A stretch of 9,015 bases of DNA from Dorea sp. (GTDB lineage Bacteria > Bacillota_A > Clostridia > Lachnospirales > Lachnospiraceae). The stretch covers positions 1-9,015 of the forward strand of contig JAEDLC010000073.1 of NCBI GenBank assembly GCA_016295505.1, read 5' to 3'. The position numbers and the translations under genes were made by a program. The notes beneath the pieces are model-generated. The model saw nothing but the letters and a program-made list of their open reading frames with translations. It did no database searches and was not told where the DNA came from. Below, one piece after another: positions 1-6,182 of this stretch (the stretch's first letter is position 1; every line of letters begins with the position of its first letter).

Positions 1-395
1 AAAGCTGCCCGGATCATCTCTTCTCTTGTCTCTTCACTGAAACGTGCTTCTCTGCTCGTCTCAAACGGGACAACCGAAGGCAGGAACTGCCTTTCTCCCA
101 GTTTTTCCAGGGCTCTTCGCAGTTCCGGCTGAAATACTACTATTGCTGCCGTGGCCATAACCGTAACTGAATTCTTGGCCAGATACAATATCGTATGCAT
201 GTTTAAGACAGCTGCAATCAGAATAAACACTGCCAGAACAAGGATTCCCTTTAAGAGCATCCATGCTTTCGTATTCTTGATCCAGACCATCACCTGATAG
301 ATAAGAAATGTAAGAATCAGAACTTCTATAATATCCGTCAATTTTATATCAGGGAAATATAAGTTATATTTTTCTGTAAATTCAGATATCATCAT
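1..395 (-). CDS. cdaA: Diadenylate cyclase CdaA, N-terminal part (truncated by window edge)
   Basis: CdaA makes cyclic di-AMP from two ATP at the membrane; this messenger controls potassium and osmolyte balance and cell-wall homeostasis in Firmicutes. The 131 visible residues fit the CdaA N-terminus: three hydrophobic helices (about 21-39, 46-66 and 70-88), with NTKAWMLLKGI at 41-51 resembling the TKAxxLLKGI stretch of Bacillus CdaA, then FQPELRRALEKLG at 88-100, a hallmark of the linker into the cyclase (DisA_N) domain. The catalytic DGA and RHR motifs would lie beyond base 1, so activity cannot be judged. Two adjacent ATGs (395 and 392) are possible starts; AGGAGG at 412-407 is 11 bases from the first and 14 from the second, so 395 is preferred. 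It follows the 383-residue membrane gene after 56 bases with no clear terminator, so co-transcription is likely. Identification is from motif recognition and I am confident in the family. Confidence 0.9.
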   Translation of the reverse strand, partial: MMISEFTEKYNLYFPDIKLTDIIEVLILTFLIYQVMVWIKNTKAWMLLKGILVLAVFILIAAVLNMHTILYLAKNSVTVMATAAIVVFQPELRRALEKLGERQFLPSVVPFETSREARFSEETREEMIRAA

Positions 396-414
396 TCTGT
401 CTCTCACCTCCTTT

Positions 415-436
415 ATGTGTTCAGACATACACACAT
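415..436 (-). promoter_or_regulatory. Small inverted repeat just before the cdaA ribosome binding site
   Basis: On the minus strand ATGTGT (436-431) is followed by a 10-base loop and its exact complement ACACAT (420-415). The hairpin ends two bases before the AGGAGG ribosome binding site (412-407) of cdaA. A 6-base, AT-rich stem is weak and no T run follows, so it is not a terminator. It could slightly tune cdaA translation or be chance. Confidence 0.25.
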
Positions 437-451
437 TATTATCAAAAAATA

Positions 452-1603
452 TTATTCTTTTCCTTCCAGATCTCTTCTGAGACTCTGTGTAAGAAGCATC
501 TTATCTACTTCTTTCATATCATGCTTTTTCGCAACAGGTCCTTTTTTGGGAGGACGCTTATTCCCCGGATTCGCTTTACTTACACGAACACTCTTCTTTT
601 TCGCAGGCTGAGCTTTTTTTTCAGAAGTTCCTTTTGCCATTCTTCTGACTTCCTCTGTATCAATAATCTCTGTTTCCTGCCGTTCATTAATTCTCTTTAC
701 TGTCTTTTCCGGCGTTGTTACAGATACCTTAGGAATTGCCTTAACATAATAAAAGTATTCATCATCCTCGAACTGAAGATTCTCACTTCTCGCATAATCC
801 ACAGAGAAGAAGAAAAATTCAAGAACAAGTCCTGCCAGAACAGCCAGCACGCTTCCGAGGATCAGAGAAGGATAAGATACTTTAAGCCCAAGAACAACAC
901 TTCCCACAGCGATCACAATCACATTTGCAACTGCCCCCGCGATGATCGCAATTTTCCATGCATGATCTACCGCCATTCTGTGCAGTGCAAATACCAGAAA
1001 GAAGCACACCGTAAATGCAAATATCATCACCCACATATCCTTATTCATGAACACCTGCTTTACATATGCTGATATCTGGGAAAGCAGCGCCTTACTTCCA
1101 CTTCCTTCGGTAGATCCGGCTATTGCTTTTACATATTCCATCATATAATACACAATCGTACCACAAAATGCTGCGATCAGGCTGACCGGAGTCGCAACCA
1201 GTCCTGCTGCGATCGGAATCACACAGGGAATCTTAAGCGCACACGCCAGCGGAGTCAGTAATACAAGCAGTGCCATCTTAGGAGTCAGGCGCAGATAAAA
1301 AATATACATTACCAGAAAAAGCACAGCTGTTACTGCCAGAATCCCCAAAGAAACAGAATACATATGAACCAATATCAAAACCGTAGCCATGACAACCGTC
1401 ATAATCAGCGGCAGGCAGGTACATACAATTGCCAGTGCCAGTGATACAACCGGAGTTGCCGCAGCCTTCATATATCCGACATTATGACTGATGACCGTAA
1501 ATGTCACCAGCGCCAGAACAAATTGCAGCAATTTATTGACTATCATTGACTTTTCCGCATAAAATTCCTGCAGCTTTCCACGAATCACATACATCGTATT
1601 CAT
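452..1603 (-). CDS. Uncharacterised multi-spanning membrane protein with basic C-terminal tail
   Basis: I recognise no named family. The 383-residue protein has about eight to nine hydrophobic stretches (roughly 21-40, 50-70, 71-90, 88-104, 109-123, 124-150, 189-207, 214-239, 244-266), a short hydrophilic section at 161-188, and no cleavable signal peptide. After the last helix comes an acidic-aromatic stretch, FEDDEYFYYVKAIPKV (278-293), then a tail of about 90 residues. The part at 324-361 is rich in Lys, Pro and Arg, and the end (361-383) looks helical and charged. The start ATG directly abuts the TAA of the upstream 131-residue gene, with AAAAGGAG ending 9 bases before it; a second in-frame ATG at codon 4 is less likely. 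It lies between the small membrane gene and cdaA, apparently in one transcript. A role with CdaA or the envelope is inference from position only. A transporter or permease is possible, but no transporter motif is visible. Confidence 0.85.
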   Translation of the reverse strand: MNTMYVIRGKLQEFYAEKSMIVNKLLQFVLALVTFTVISHNVGYMKAAATPVVSLALAIVCTCLPLIMTVVMATVLILVHMYSVSLGILAVTAVLFLVMYIFYLRLTPKMALLVLLTPLACALKIPCVIPIAAGLVATPVSLIAAFCGTIVYYMMEYVKAIAGSTEGSGSKALLSQISAYVKQVFMNKDMWVMIFAFTVCFFLVFALHRMAVDHAWKIAIIAGAVANVIVIAVGSVVLGLKVSYPSLILGSVLAVLAGLVLEFFFFSVDYARSENLQFEDDEYFYYVKAIPKVSVTTPEKTVKRINERQETEIIDTEEVRRMAKGTSEKKAQPAKKKSVRVSKANPGNKRPPKKGPVAKKHDMKEVDKMLLTQSLRRDLEGKE

Positions 1604-1999
1604 TTATTCATTCTCCTTTTCATACATCTTAAGTAATTTAATCAGATTATGATTATATTTCTTCACTCTCTGTCTTGCTTGTTTGTGCTTCCGGTTAAAA
1701 ATAAAACTGGATAATCCTGCATAAATACACATAACAACCACATATCCAATAAATACAACCAACAGTAAAAAGAGAATCAATCCATTTGACATCTTTGCCA
1801 TCAGAGAATCAAACATCGCAAGCACCACAAGTGCCACAACACATGCATATCCGATCGTCACACTGATCAGTGAGCATATCACATGGAGGCTTGCATAATC
1901 TTTGCGGTAGTACGCGCTGATTTTAAAATCTTCCTGCCCTTTCGTCTGTTCATAGAGTGCGAGTCGGGTCATAAGCTTTACTCTTTCTTCATCTAACAT
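1604..1999 (-). CDS. Uncharacterised small protein with two membrane helices
   Basis: No family is recognised. The 131 residues comprise a charged N-terminal segment (1-36), two hydrophobic helices (about 38-62 and 73-98), and a basic helical tail from 101 onward containing NRKHKQARQRVKKYN (102-116). This predicts an inner-membrane hairpin with both ends in the cytoplasm. ATG at 1999 is preceded by GAGGTG with 5-base spacing, which fixes the start well. The stop codon touches the start of the 383-residue membrane gene with no gap, so the two are probably made together and may form a complex. A promoter lies just upstream (2073-2045), making this the first gene of its transcript. Hairpin-type small membrane proteins include holins and complex subunits; nothing here points to lysis functions, and the core-gene setting argues against a prophage holin. 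Confidence 0.83.
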   Translation of the reverse strand: MLDEERVKLMTRLALYEQTKGQEDFKISAYYRKDYASLHVICSLISVTIGYACVVALVVLAMFDSLMAKMSNGLILFLLLVVFIGYVVVMCIYAGLSSFIFNRKHKQARQRVKKYNHNLIKLLKMYEKENE

Positions 2000-2044
2000 A
2001 TATTCACCTCAAGGTCTTAAAACTCACATATAAACACTATTTTC

Positions 2045-2073
2045 AGTATAACAAATATCAGTATCCTTGTCCA
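2045..2073 (-). promoter_or_regulatory. Sigma-A type promoter with extended -10, driving the membrane-protein and cdaA genes
   Basis: On the minus strand TGGACA (2073-2068, five of six to TTGACA) is separated by exactly 17 bases from TATACT (2050-2045, five of six to TATAAT). A TGT directly before the -10 gives an extended -10 (TGTTATACT). The expected transcript start is near 2038, leaving a leader of about 38 bases before the ATG at 1999. The -35 lies inside the last codons of comFC and the -10 just beyond its TGA stop (2060-2058). No terminator is visible between comFC and the next gene, so read-through from upstream may add to this promoter. Confidence 0.6.
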
Positions 2074-2771
2074 ATACTTATAGTTAAAAAATAGACTTTT
2101 TCAACTCCGCCTTCTTTCAGGACTTTCGCTGCCGCATCGATCGTGTTTCCCGTCGTATAAATATCATCTACCAGGACAACATTTTTCACTCCGCTCAGTT
2201 CTTTCTGCAGAAAAAAAGCCTTCTTCAGATTGTTTTTTCTCTCAGCATGCCCCAGCTTTTTCTGTGGATCTGTATTCAGTTTTCTGATCAGGCTTATCGA
2301 ATCAACATTCAGACTGAGTCTTTTGCCCAATTCTCTTGCCAGAATTTCCGCCTGATTAAAGCCTCGTTTTCTTTTTCTTTTGGGATGCAATGGAATCGGA
2401 ATGAGCAGATCCGGATCCCAGCTCAGAATCGTTTTTCCATGAATTTTAACAATTTCTTCTGCATAACGGATTCCATATCTTCTCTGATTGTGATACTTGA
2501 ATTGATAGATAGACGTATTGACCGGTGGTCTGTGTATCCACAGACTGATTCCCTTCTCATAATAGTGATGTGTATGCATACAGTCATGGCAGTATTCCTG
2601 CTCCATATGTCGCAACGGTTTACCACATTGCATACACCTTGGCTCACGAACTCTTAATTTTTCGATCATTCTGCGGCAGGAAGCACAGATCCCTGTTCTG
2701 CATACTTTCTGACAGAACGGACATACTTCCGGCCACAGTAATGCTGCTGTTTTTATAAAAAATGTTTTCAT
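2058..2771 (-). CDS. comFC: ComF family phosphoribosyltransferase-like protein (ComFC)
   Basis: ComFC proteins are needed for full natural transformation in competent bacteria. They pair a zinc-binding region with a phosphoribosyltransferase fold and are thought to act on incoming or recombining single-stranded DNA; the exact reaction is not settled. The 237 residues, a normal length, show four Cys pairs: CPFC (17-20), CASC (29-32), CMQC (46-49) and CHDC (61-64), enough for two zinc sites. PIPLHPKRKRKRGFNQA (125-141) is the typical ComF core, and the PRPP-binding loop VVLVDDIYTTGNT (198-210) carries the expected Asp-Asp and Thr-Thr-Gly. The ATG overlaps the recD2 stop as ATGA and has only a weak GGGAAA-type site upstream, so translation probably depends on recD2 ribosomes. 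ComF homologues are common in Clostridia not known to be transformable, so competence is not implied. The gene symbol is by family; no comFA lies next to it. Confidence 0.93.
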   Translation of the reverse strand: MKTFFIKTAALLWPEVCPFCQKVCRTGICASCRRMIEKLRVREPRCMQCGKPLRHMEQEYCHDCMHTHHYYEKGISLWIHRPPVNTSIYQFKYHNQRRYGIRYAEEIVKIHGKTILSWDPDLLIPIPLHPKRKRKRGFNQAEILARELGKRLSLNVDSISLIRKLNTDPQKKLGHAERKNNLKKAFFLQKELSGVKNVVLVDDIYTTGNTIDAAAKVLKEGGVEKVYFLTISIGQGY

Positions 2772-4978
2772 CCAATTTCCCGGATTCGCTCGGCAAGACT
2801 TGTATTGCGATTCTGCTCGTTGGTGTTGTGAATCATATCCTGAAACACGGTATCACTTCCCACCAGTGTCACACATTTTCTTGCCCTCGTCACAGCCGTA
2901 TACAGCAGATTCCTGTGATACAGCTGTCTGGGTCCCTGCAGAAGCGGAATCACAACCGCAGGATACTCACTCCCCTGAGATTTATGTATGGTAACAGCGT
3001 AAGCAAGTTCCAGTTCCTCCAGAAGATGATACGGATACTTTACCTTCTTTTTCTCATCATATTCCACTGTTACCGTTTCCTCATATGTATTGATCTCACG
3101 AACAATTCCCATGTCGCCGTTAAAAACTCCCAGTCCCTTGTCTATAGTCATTCCATATCTGGTTGAGATTTCCCATTCCAGCTGATAATTGTTCTTGATC
3201 TGCATGACCTTATCTCCCTCCCGGAAGATCCGGTCCGAATATTCTTTTTCTTTTTTGCCTGCTTCCGGCGGATTCAGATACTCCTGAAGGATACGATTCA
3301 GCCGTTCCACTCCAAGAACGCCCTTTCTCATTGGTGTCAGTACCTGGATATCGTAAGGCCTCGCATCCACATATTTGGGAAGTTTCTTCTGGATCAGTGT
3401 GATCACATTACTGATGATCATGTTGGGATCCTGCCTTTTCAAAAAGAAAAAGTCTCTGCTCTTATTATCCAGAACCACTTCTTCTCCCCGGTTAATTTTA
3501 TGTGCATTTACGACAATGTCACTTTCTCCGGCCTGCCGGAAGATCTTTGTCAGCATCACGACCGGGAAACATCCCGAGTCGATGATATCTTTTAATACAC
3601 TTCCCGGTCCTACACTCGGAAGCTGGTTGCGGTCTCCCACCAGAATCAGCCTTGTCCCCGGCATGATTGCTCCCAGCAGTGCATACATTAACGGAAGATC
3701 AACCATTGACATCTCGTCTATGATAACGACATCCGCTTCCAGCGGATTCTCAGCATTCCTCTGAAATCCTCCGATATTCTCATCTTCCGGATTACCGCTG
3801 ACCTCCAGAAGACGGTGTATCGTCTGCGCCTCATAACCGGTTGCCTCTGTCATACGCTTTGCTGCCCTCCCGGTAGGCGCCGCAAGATAGATATCCATGC
3901 CCTCGCTTTCAAAGAAATGAATCATCGCATTGATCGTCGTTGTCTTTCCCGTTCCCGGTCCTCCCGTCAATACCATAATTCCCCTGCGTGCCGCCTCCAC
4001 GACTGCCTTCCTCTGGATCTCATCCAGATGCAGTCCCGTATTGTCTTCGATTGCCTGAATCCTTCGATTCATATGATCCTCTGCCACATCACAGGAAATA
4101 TTCAGGTCATGAAGCATTCTGGCTACATTCAGCTCCATGTAATAATAGCGGGATGCGTATATCCTGTTGCCATCTTCCGCCTGTTTCATAACAATCTTTT
4201 TTTCCATCGCAAGATCCATCAGATACTTTTCCATATCGGGGATCTCAACTCCAAGCAATTCTCCCGCGCGATAAAGAAGTACGTTCTGACGAAGATAGAT
4301 ATGCCCTTCATTCACACTCTGCATAAGTGTATAGAAAATACCGCTGCGAATGCGATAATCAGAATCCGTATGAATTCCAACTTTTGACGCAATCTCATCA
4401 GCGGTCTTAAATCCAACTCCTGATACATGATCAGCCAGCTGATATGGATTCTCTTCTATCACACGATAAACATTTCGCCCATAGTGCTGGTATATTTTTG
4501 CAGCCAGAGTCGTCGATATTCCATATTTCTGCAGATATATCATTGCCTGGCGCATATCCTTTTTTTCTTCTGCCTGAGCGGCAATCTCCCGGGCCTTGCG
4601 CTCACTGATGCCCTTGATCTCTGCCAGTCTTTCCGGCTCTTCCTCTATGATCCGGAAAGTATCCTCTTTAAACTTCCTGACGATCCTTCCCGCAAGCGCA
4701 GTTCCGACTCCTTTGATTGCACCGGATCCCAGATACCTTTCAATGGAAACCAGATCCTCCGGCTCACACACTTCTGAAGATTCCACCGCAAACTGCAGGC
4801 CATACATCTTATGTGTCGTATACTCACCGTCAAGTTTCAGAAGTTCTCCTTCTTCAATATAGTGGAAATTCCCGACACAGGTCATCTCTCCATCATCATT
4901 TTCCAGATGAAAAACTGTATATCCGTTATCCTCATTCCGATATACAATGTGCTCTACATATCCTTTTATACTGTCCAT
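2768..4978 (-). CDS. recD2: RecD2 family ATP-dependent 5'-3' DNA helicase
   Basis: RecD2 is a superfamily 1B helicase of bacteria lacking RecBCD; it unwinds DNA 5' to 3' in replication-fork maintenance, mismatch repair and recombination, independently of any RecBC complex. The 736 residues are full length for the family. The order is: an N-terminal OB-like section (about 1-68); helix-hairpin-helix segments (about 82-135 and 180-200); Walker A GGPGTGKTTT (339-348); motif Ia APTGRAAKRM (367-376); Walker B IIDE (419-422); motif III LVGDRNQLPSVGPG (446-459); the IFRQ motif (479-482); TIHKSQGSEYP (663-673); and motif VI LLYTAVTRAR (691-700). All key residues are present. Its ATG shares one base with the mreB stop (TAATG), and no good Shine-Dalgarno is seen in the end of mreB, so start-stop coupling is likely. 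The TGA overlaps the comFC start. MDSIKGYVEHIVYRNEDNGY matches the usual beginning, supporting this start. Confidence 0.96.
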   Translation of the reverse strand: MDSIKGYVEHIVYRNEDNGYTVFHLENDDGEMTCVGNFHYIEEGELLKLDGEYTTHKMYGLQFAVESSEVCEPEDLVSIERYLGSGAIKGVGTALAGRIVRKFKEDTFRIIEEEPERLAEIKGISERKAREIAAQAEEKKDMRQAMIYLQKYGISTTLAAKIYQHYGRNVYRVIEENPYQLADHVSGVGFKTADEIASKVGIHTDSDYRIRSGIFYTLMQSVNEGHIYLRQNVLLYRAGELLGVEIPDMEKYLMDLAMEKKIVMKQAEDGNRIYASRYYYMELNVARMLHDLNISCDVAEDHMNRRIQAIEDNTGLHLDEIQRKAVVEAARRGIMVLTGGPGTGKTTTINAMIHFFESEGMDIYLAAPTGRAAKRMTEATGYEAQTIHRLLEVSGNPEDENIGGFQRNAENPLEADVVIIDEMSMVDLPLMYALLGAIMPGTRLILVGDRNQLPSVGPGSVLKDIIDSGCFPVVMLTKIFRQAGESDIVVNAHKINRGEEVVLDNKSRDFFFLKRQDPNMIISNVITLIQKKLPKYVDARPYDIQVLTPMRKGVLGVERLNRILQEYLNPPEAGKKEKEYSDRIFREGDKVMQIKNNYQLEWEISTRYGMTIDKGLGVFNGDMGIVREINTYEETVTVEYDEKKKVKYPYHLLEELELAYAVTIHKSQGSEYPAVVIPLLQGPRQLYHRNLLYTAVTRARKCVTLVGSDTVFQDMIHNTNEQNRNTSLAERIREIG

Positions 4979-5967
4979 TAAAAATCTTTACGCCCACCCA
5001 TAAATTCTACATACTCTCCGGTACCAATCGCAACCACCTTCATCGGATCGTCTGCCGTCATGGTATTAATACCTGTCTTCTCTTCAATCAGTTCTTCCAT
5101 TCCGCGAAGCATGGAACCGCCTCCGGTCAGTACGATCCCGCGATCCAGAATATCGGCAGAAAGCTCCGGCGGTGTACGTTCCAGCACACTGATTACTGCT
5201 TCCACGATCTGACCGGTCGTCTCACGCAGTGCCTCTTCTGTCTCGGAAGACGTAACAGTCACGGTCTTCGGAAGACCTGTGACCAGATTCCGTCCACGGA
5301 CCTCCATCGCTTCTTCCTCAATCAGCGGATACGTCGTACCAATCTTAATCTTGATATCTTCCGCTGTTCTTTCTCCGATCAGAAGATTATGTTTCTTTCG
5401 CATATATCGCACGATCGCTTCATCAAAATCATCTCCTGCCAGCTTAAGAGAAGTATTGACAACTGTACCTCCAAGAGAGATCACCGCAATATCAGAGGTA
5501 CCTCCTCCGATATCGACGATCATATTGCCACACGGTCTTGATATATCGATTCCTGCACCGATCGCCGCTGCAACCGGTTCCTCGATCAGATTCACTTCTC
5601 TGGCACCTGCAGCGTAAGTCGCTTCCTCCACTGCCTTACGTTCCACTTCTGTTACTCCGCTCGGAACACAGATACTGATCCTTGGTTTTTTGAATGTACG
5701 TTTTCCCAACACTTTCTGAACAAAATACTTTATCATCTTCTCTGTAACTGTATAGTCCGAAATTACACCCTGTCTTAAAGGTCTGACTGCCACGATATTT
5801 CCCGGCGTTCTTCCAAGCATAAGTCTTGCTTCCTCACCAATTGCTTTGATCGCATTGGTATCTCTGTCGTACGCCACCACTGATGGTTCTTTTAATATTA
5901 CGCCTTTGCCCTTCACATATACCAGAACACTGGCTGTTCCCAAATCAATTCCAATATCAACTGACAT
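4978..5967 (-). CDS. MreB/Mbl family cell-shape actin homologue
   Basis: MreB-type proteins form membrane-bound filaments that direct the elongation peptidoglycan machinery. The 329 residues are near the usual 330-345. The actin-fold ATP site is complete: phosphate-1 GIDLGTASV (6-14), the catalytic Glu region LIEEPVAAAIGAG (127-139, Glu130), phosphate-2 VDIGGGTSDIAV (151-162), and the adenosine motif GIVLTGGGSML (277-287). The start has AGGGAG (5980-5975) 7 bases before ATG. The gene is not followed by mreC or mreD but by recD2, overlapping it by one base. This suggests a stand-alone paralogue such as Mbl or MreBH, or a genome whose mreCD lie elsewhere; sequence alone does not separate MreB from Mbl here, so no symbol is given. 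It heads an operon whose other members handle DNA. Likely transcribed from the promoter at 6054-6049. Family assignment is certain, subtype is not. Confidence 0.95.
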   Translation of the reverse strand: MSVDIGIDLGTASVLVYVKGKGVILKEPSVVAYDRDTNAIKAIGEEARLMLGRTPGNIVAVRPLRQGVISDYTVTEKMIKYFVQKVLGKRTFKKPRISICVPSGVTEVERKAVEEATYAAGAREVNLIEEPVAAAIGAGIDISRPCGNMIVDIGGGTSDIAVISLGGTVVNTSLKLAGDDFDEAIVRYMRKKHNLLIGERTAEDIKIKIGTTYPLIEEEAMEVRGRNLVTGLPKTVTVTSSETEEALRETTGQIVEAVISVLERTPPELSADILDRGIVLTGGGSMLRGMEELIEEKTGINTMTADDPMKVVAIGTGEYVEFMGGRKDF

Positions 5968-6010
5968 GCTTATTCTCCCTTCATTTTGCTATCTATATCC
6001 TATCTTTCGT

Positions 6011-6042
6011 ATTGTTAATCACAATGCATCTTCCTGAATGCA
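6011..6042 (-). promoter_or_regulatory. Two small inverted repeats in the mreB leader
   Basis: Just after the predicted transcript start, TGCAT (6042-6038) pairs with ATGCA (6029-6025) around an 8-base loop. It is followed directly by ATTGT-GATTA-ACAAT (6025-6011), a 5-base inverted repeat with a 5-base centre. They could be small leader hairpins or, for the second, a protein-binding palindrome. Both stems are short and no known riboswitch or leader family is recognised. Confidence 0.25.
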
Positions 6043-6048
6043 CGTTCC
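6035..6048 (-). promoter_or_regulatory. LexA (SOS) box-like palindrome beside the mreB promoter
   Basis: The plus strand reads TGAAT-GCAC-GTTCC here. Compared with the Firmicute LexA consensus CGAAC-RNRY-GTTYC, the right half and centre match completely and the left half keeps GAA with two mismatches, giving 12 of 14 positions. The site starts one base downstream of the predicted -10 and covers the likely transcript start, where a repressor would block initiation. The operon it would control contains recD2. The match is imperfect and could be chance; known boxes usually keep both GAAC and GTTC. Confidence 0.33.
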
Positions 6049-6078
6049 ATTATAATCAAATTCCTTTAAAATAAAAAG
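6049..6078 (-). promoter_or_regulatory. Probable promoter of the mreB-recD2-comFC operon
   Basis: A perfect TATAAT (6054-6049) lies on the minus strand, placing the start near 6042 and giving a leader of about 75 bases. With 17-base spacing the -35 is TTTTTA (6077-6072), only three of six to consensus. The region above is rich in A and T runs, which may act as an UP element. The -10 is convincing and the -35 poor, so an activator or an additional upstream promoter is possible. Confidence 0.42.
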
Positions 6079-6119
6079 CCCTATTTTGCTTAAATCTTTA
6101 TGAAGCTTTCTAAAAGAAA

Positions 6120-6164
6120 TATTACAATATGACGAAATCTTTGCATCCCTGTAACAAAATGACG
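6120..6164 (-). repeat. Pair of 15-base direct repeats with 30-base period upstream of mreB
   Basis: On the minus strand CGTCATTTTGTTACA (6164-6150) and CGTCATATTGTAATA (6134-6120) match at 12 of 15 positions and start exactly 30 bases apart, close to three helical turns. They sit 66 to 110 bases upstream of the -10 at 6054, where activator sites often lie. Each contains a TGTWAH-type core (TGTTAC, TGTAAT), resembling a WalR half-site, but the usual 11-base period is absent. Function unknown. Confidence 0.4.
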
Positions 6165-6182
6165 ATCGCAGAATTCTGACTT

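Noticed and set aside
521..1072. Plus-strand open frame of 183 codons opposite the 383-residue membrane protein
   Set aside because: Cys/His/Arg-rich shadow frame. The minus-strand frame has a good ribosome binding site, clean hydrophobic helices and abutting neighbours.
1604..1999. Holin-like interpretation of the two-helix protein
   Set aside because: No phage genes or endolysin nearby; it is joined to a membrane gene and cdaA in a core-gene region.
4717..5541. Plus-strand open frame of 274 codons opposite recD2 and mreB
   Set aside because: It lies wholly antisense to two well-supported genes, its protein is rich in His, Arg, Ser and Cys as expected from a shadow frame, and no ribosome binding site or known motif is visible.
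5970..5984. Four-codon upstream reading frame (ATG AAG GGA GAA TAA) before mreB
   Set aside because: It has no ribosome binding site of its own and consists largely of the mreB Shine-Dalgarno region; most likely incidental.
6061..6112. Rho-independent terminator for uvrA
   Set aside because: Candidate pairings exist (AAAATA with TATTTT around 8 bases; AGAAAGCTT with GGGCTTTTT using G-U pairs), but the stems are AT-rich or wobble-heavy, compete with each other, and lack a GC stem followed by a clean T run.
6163..6178. Short palindromes CGATCG and CAGAATTCTG after the uvrA stop
   Set aside because: Small restriction-site-like palindromes of a length common by chance, with no second copy and no T run.
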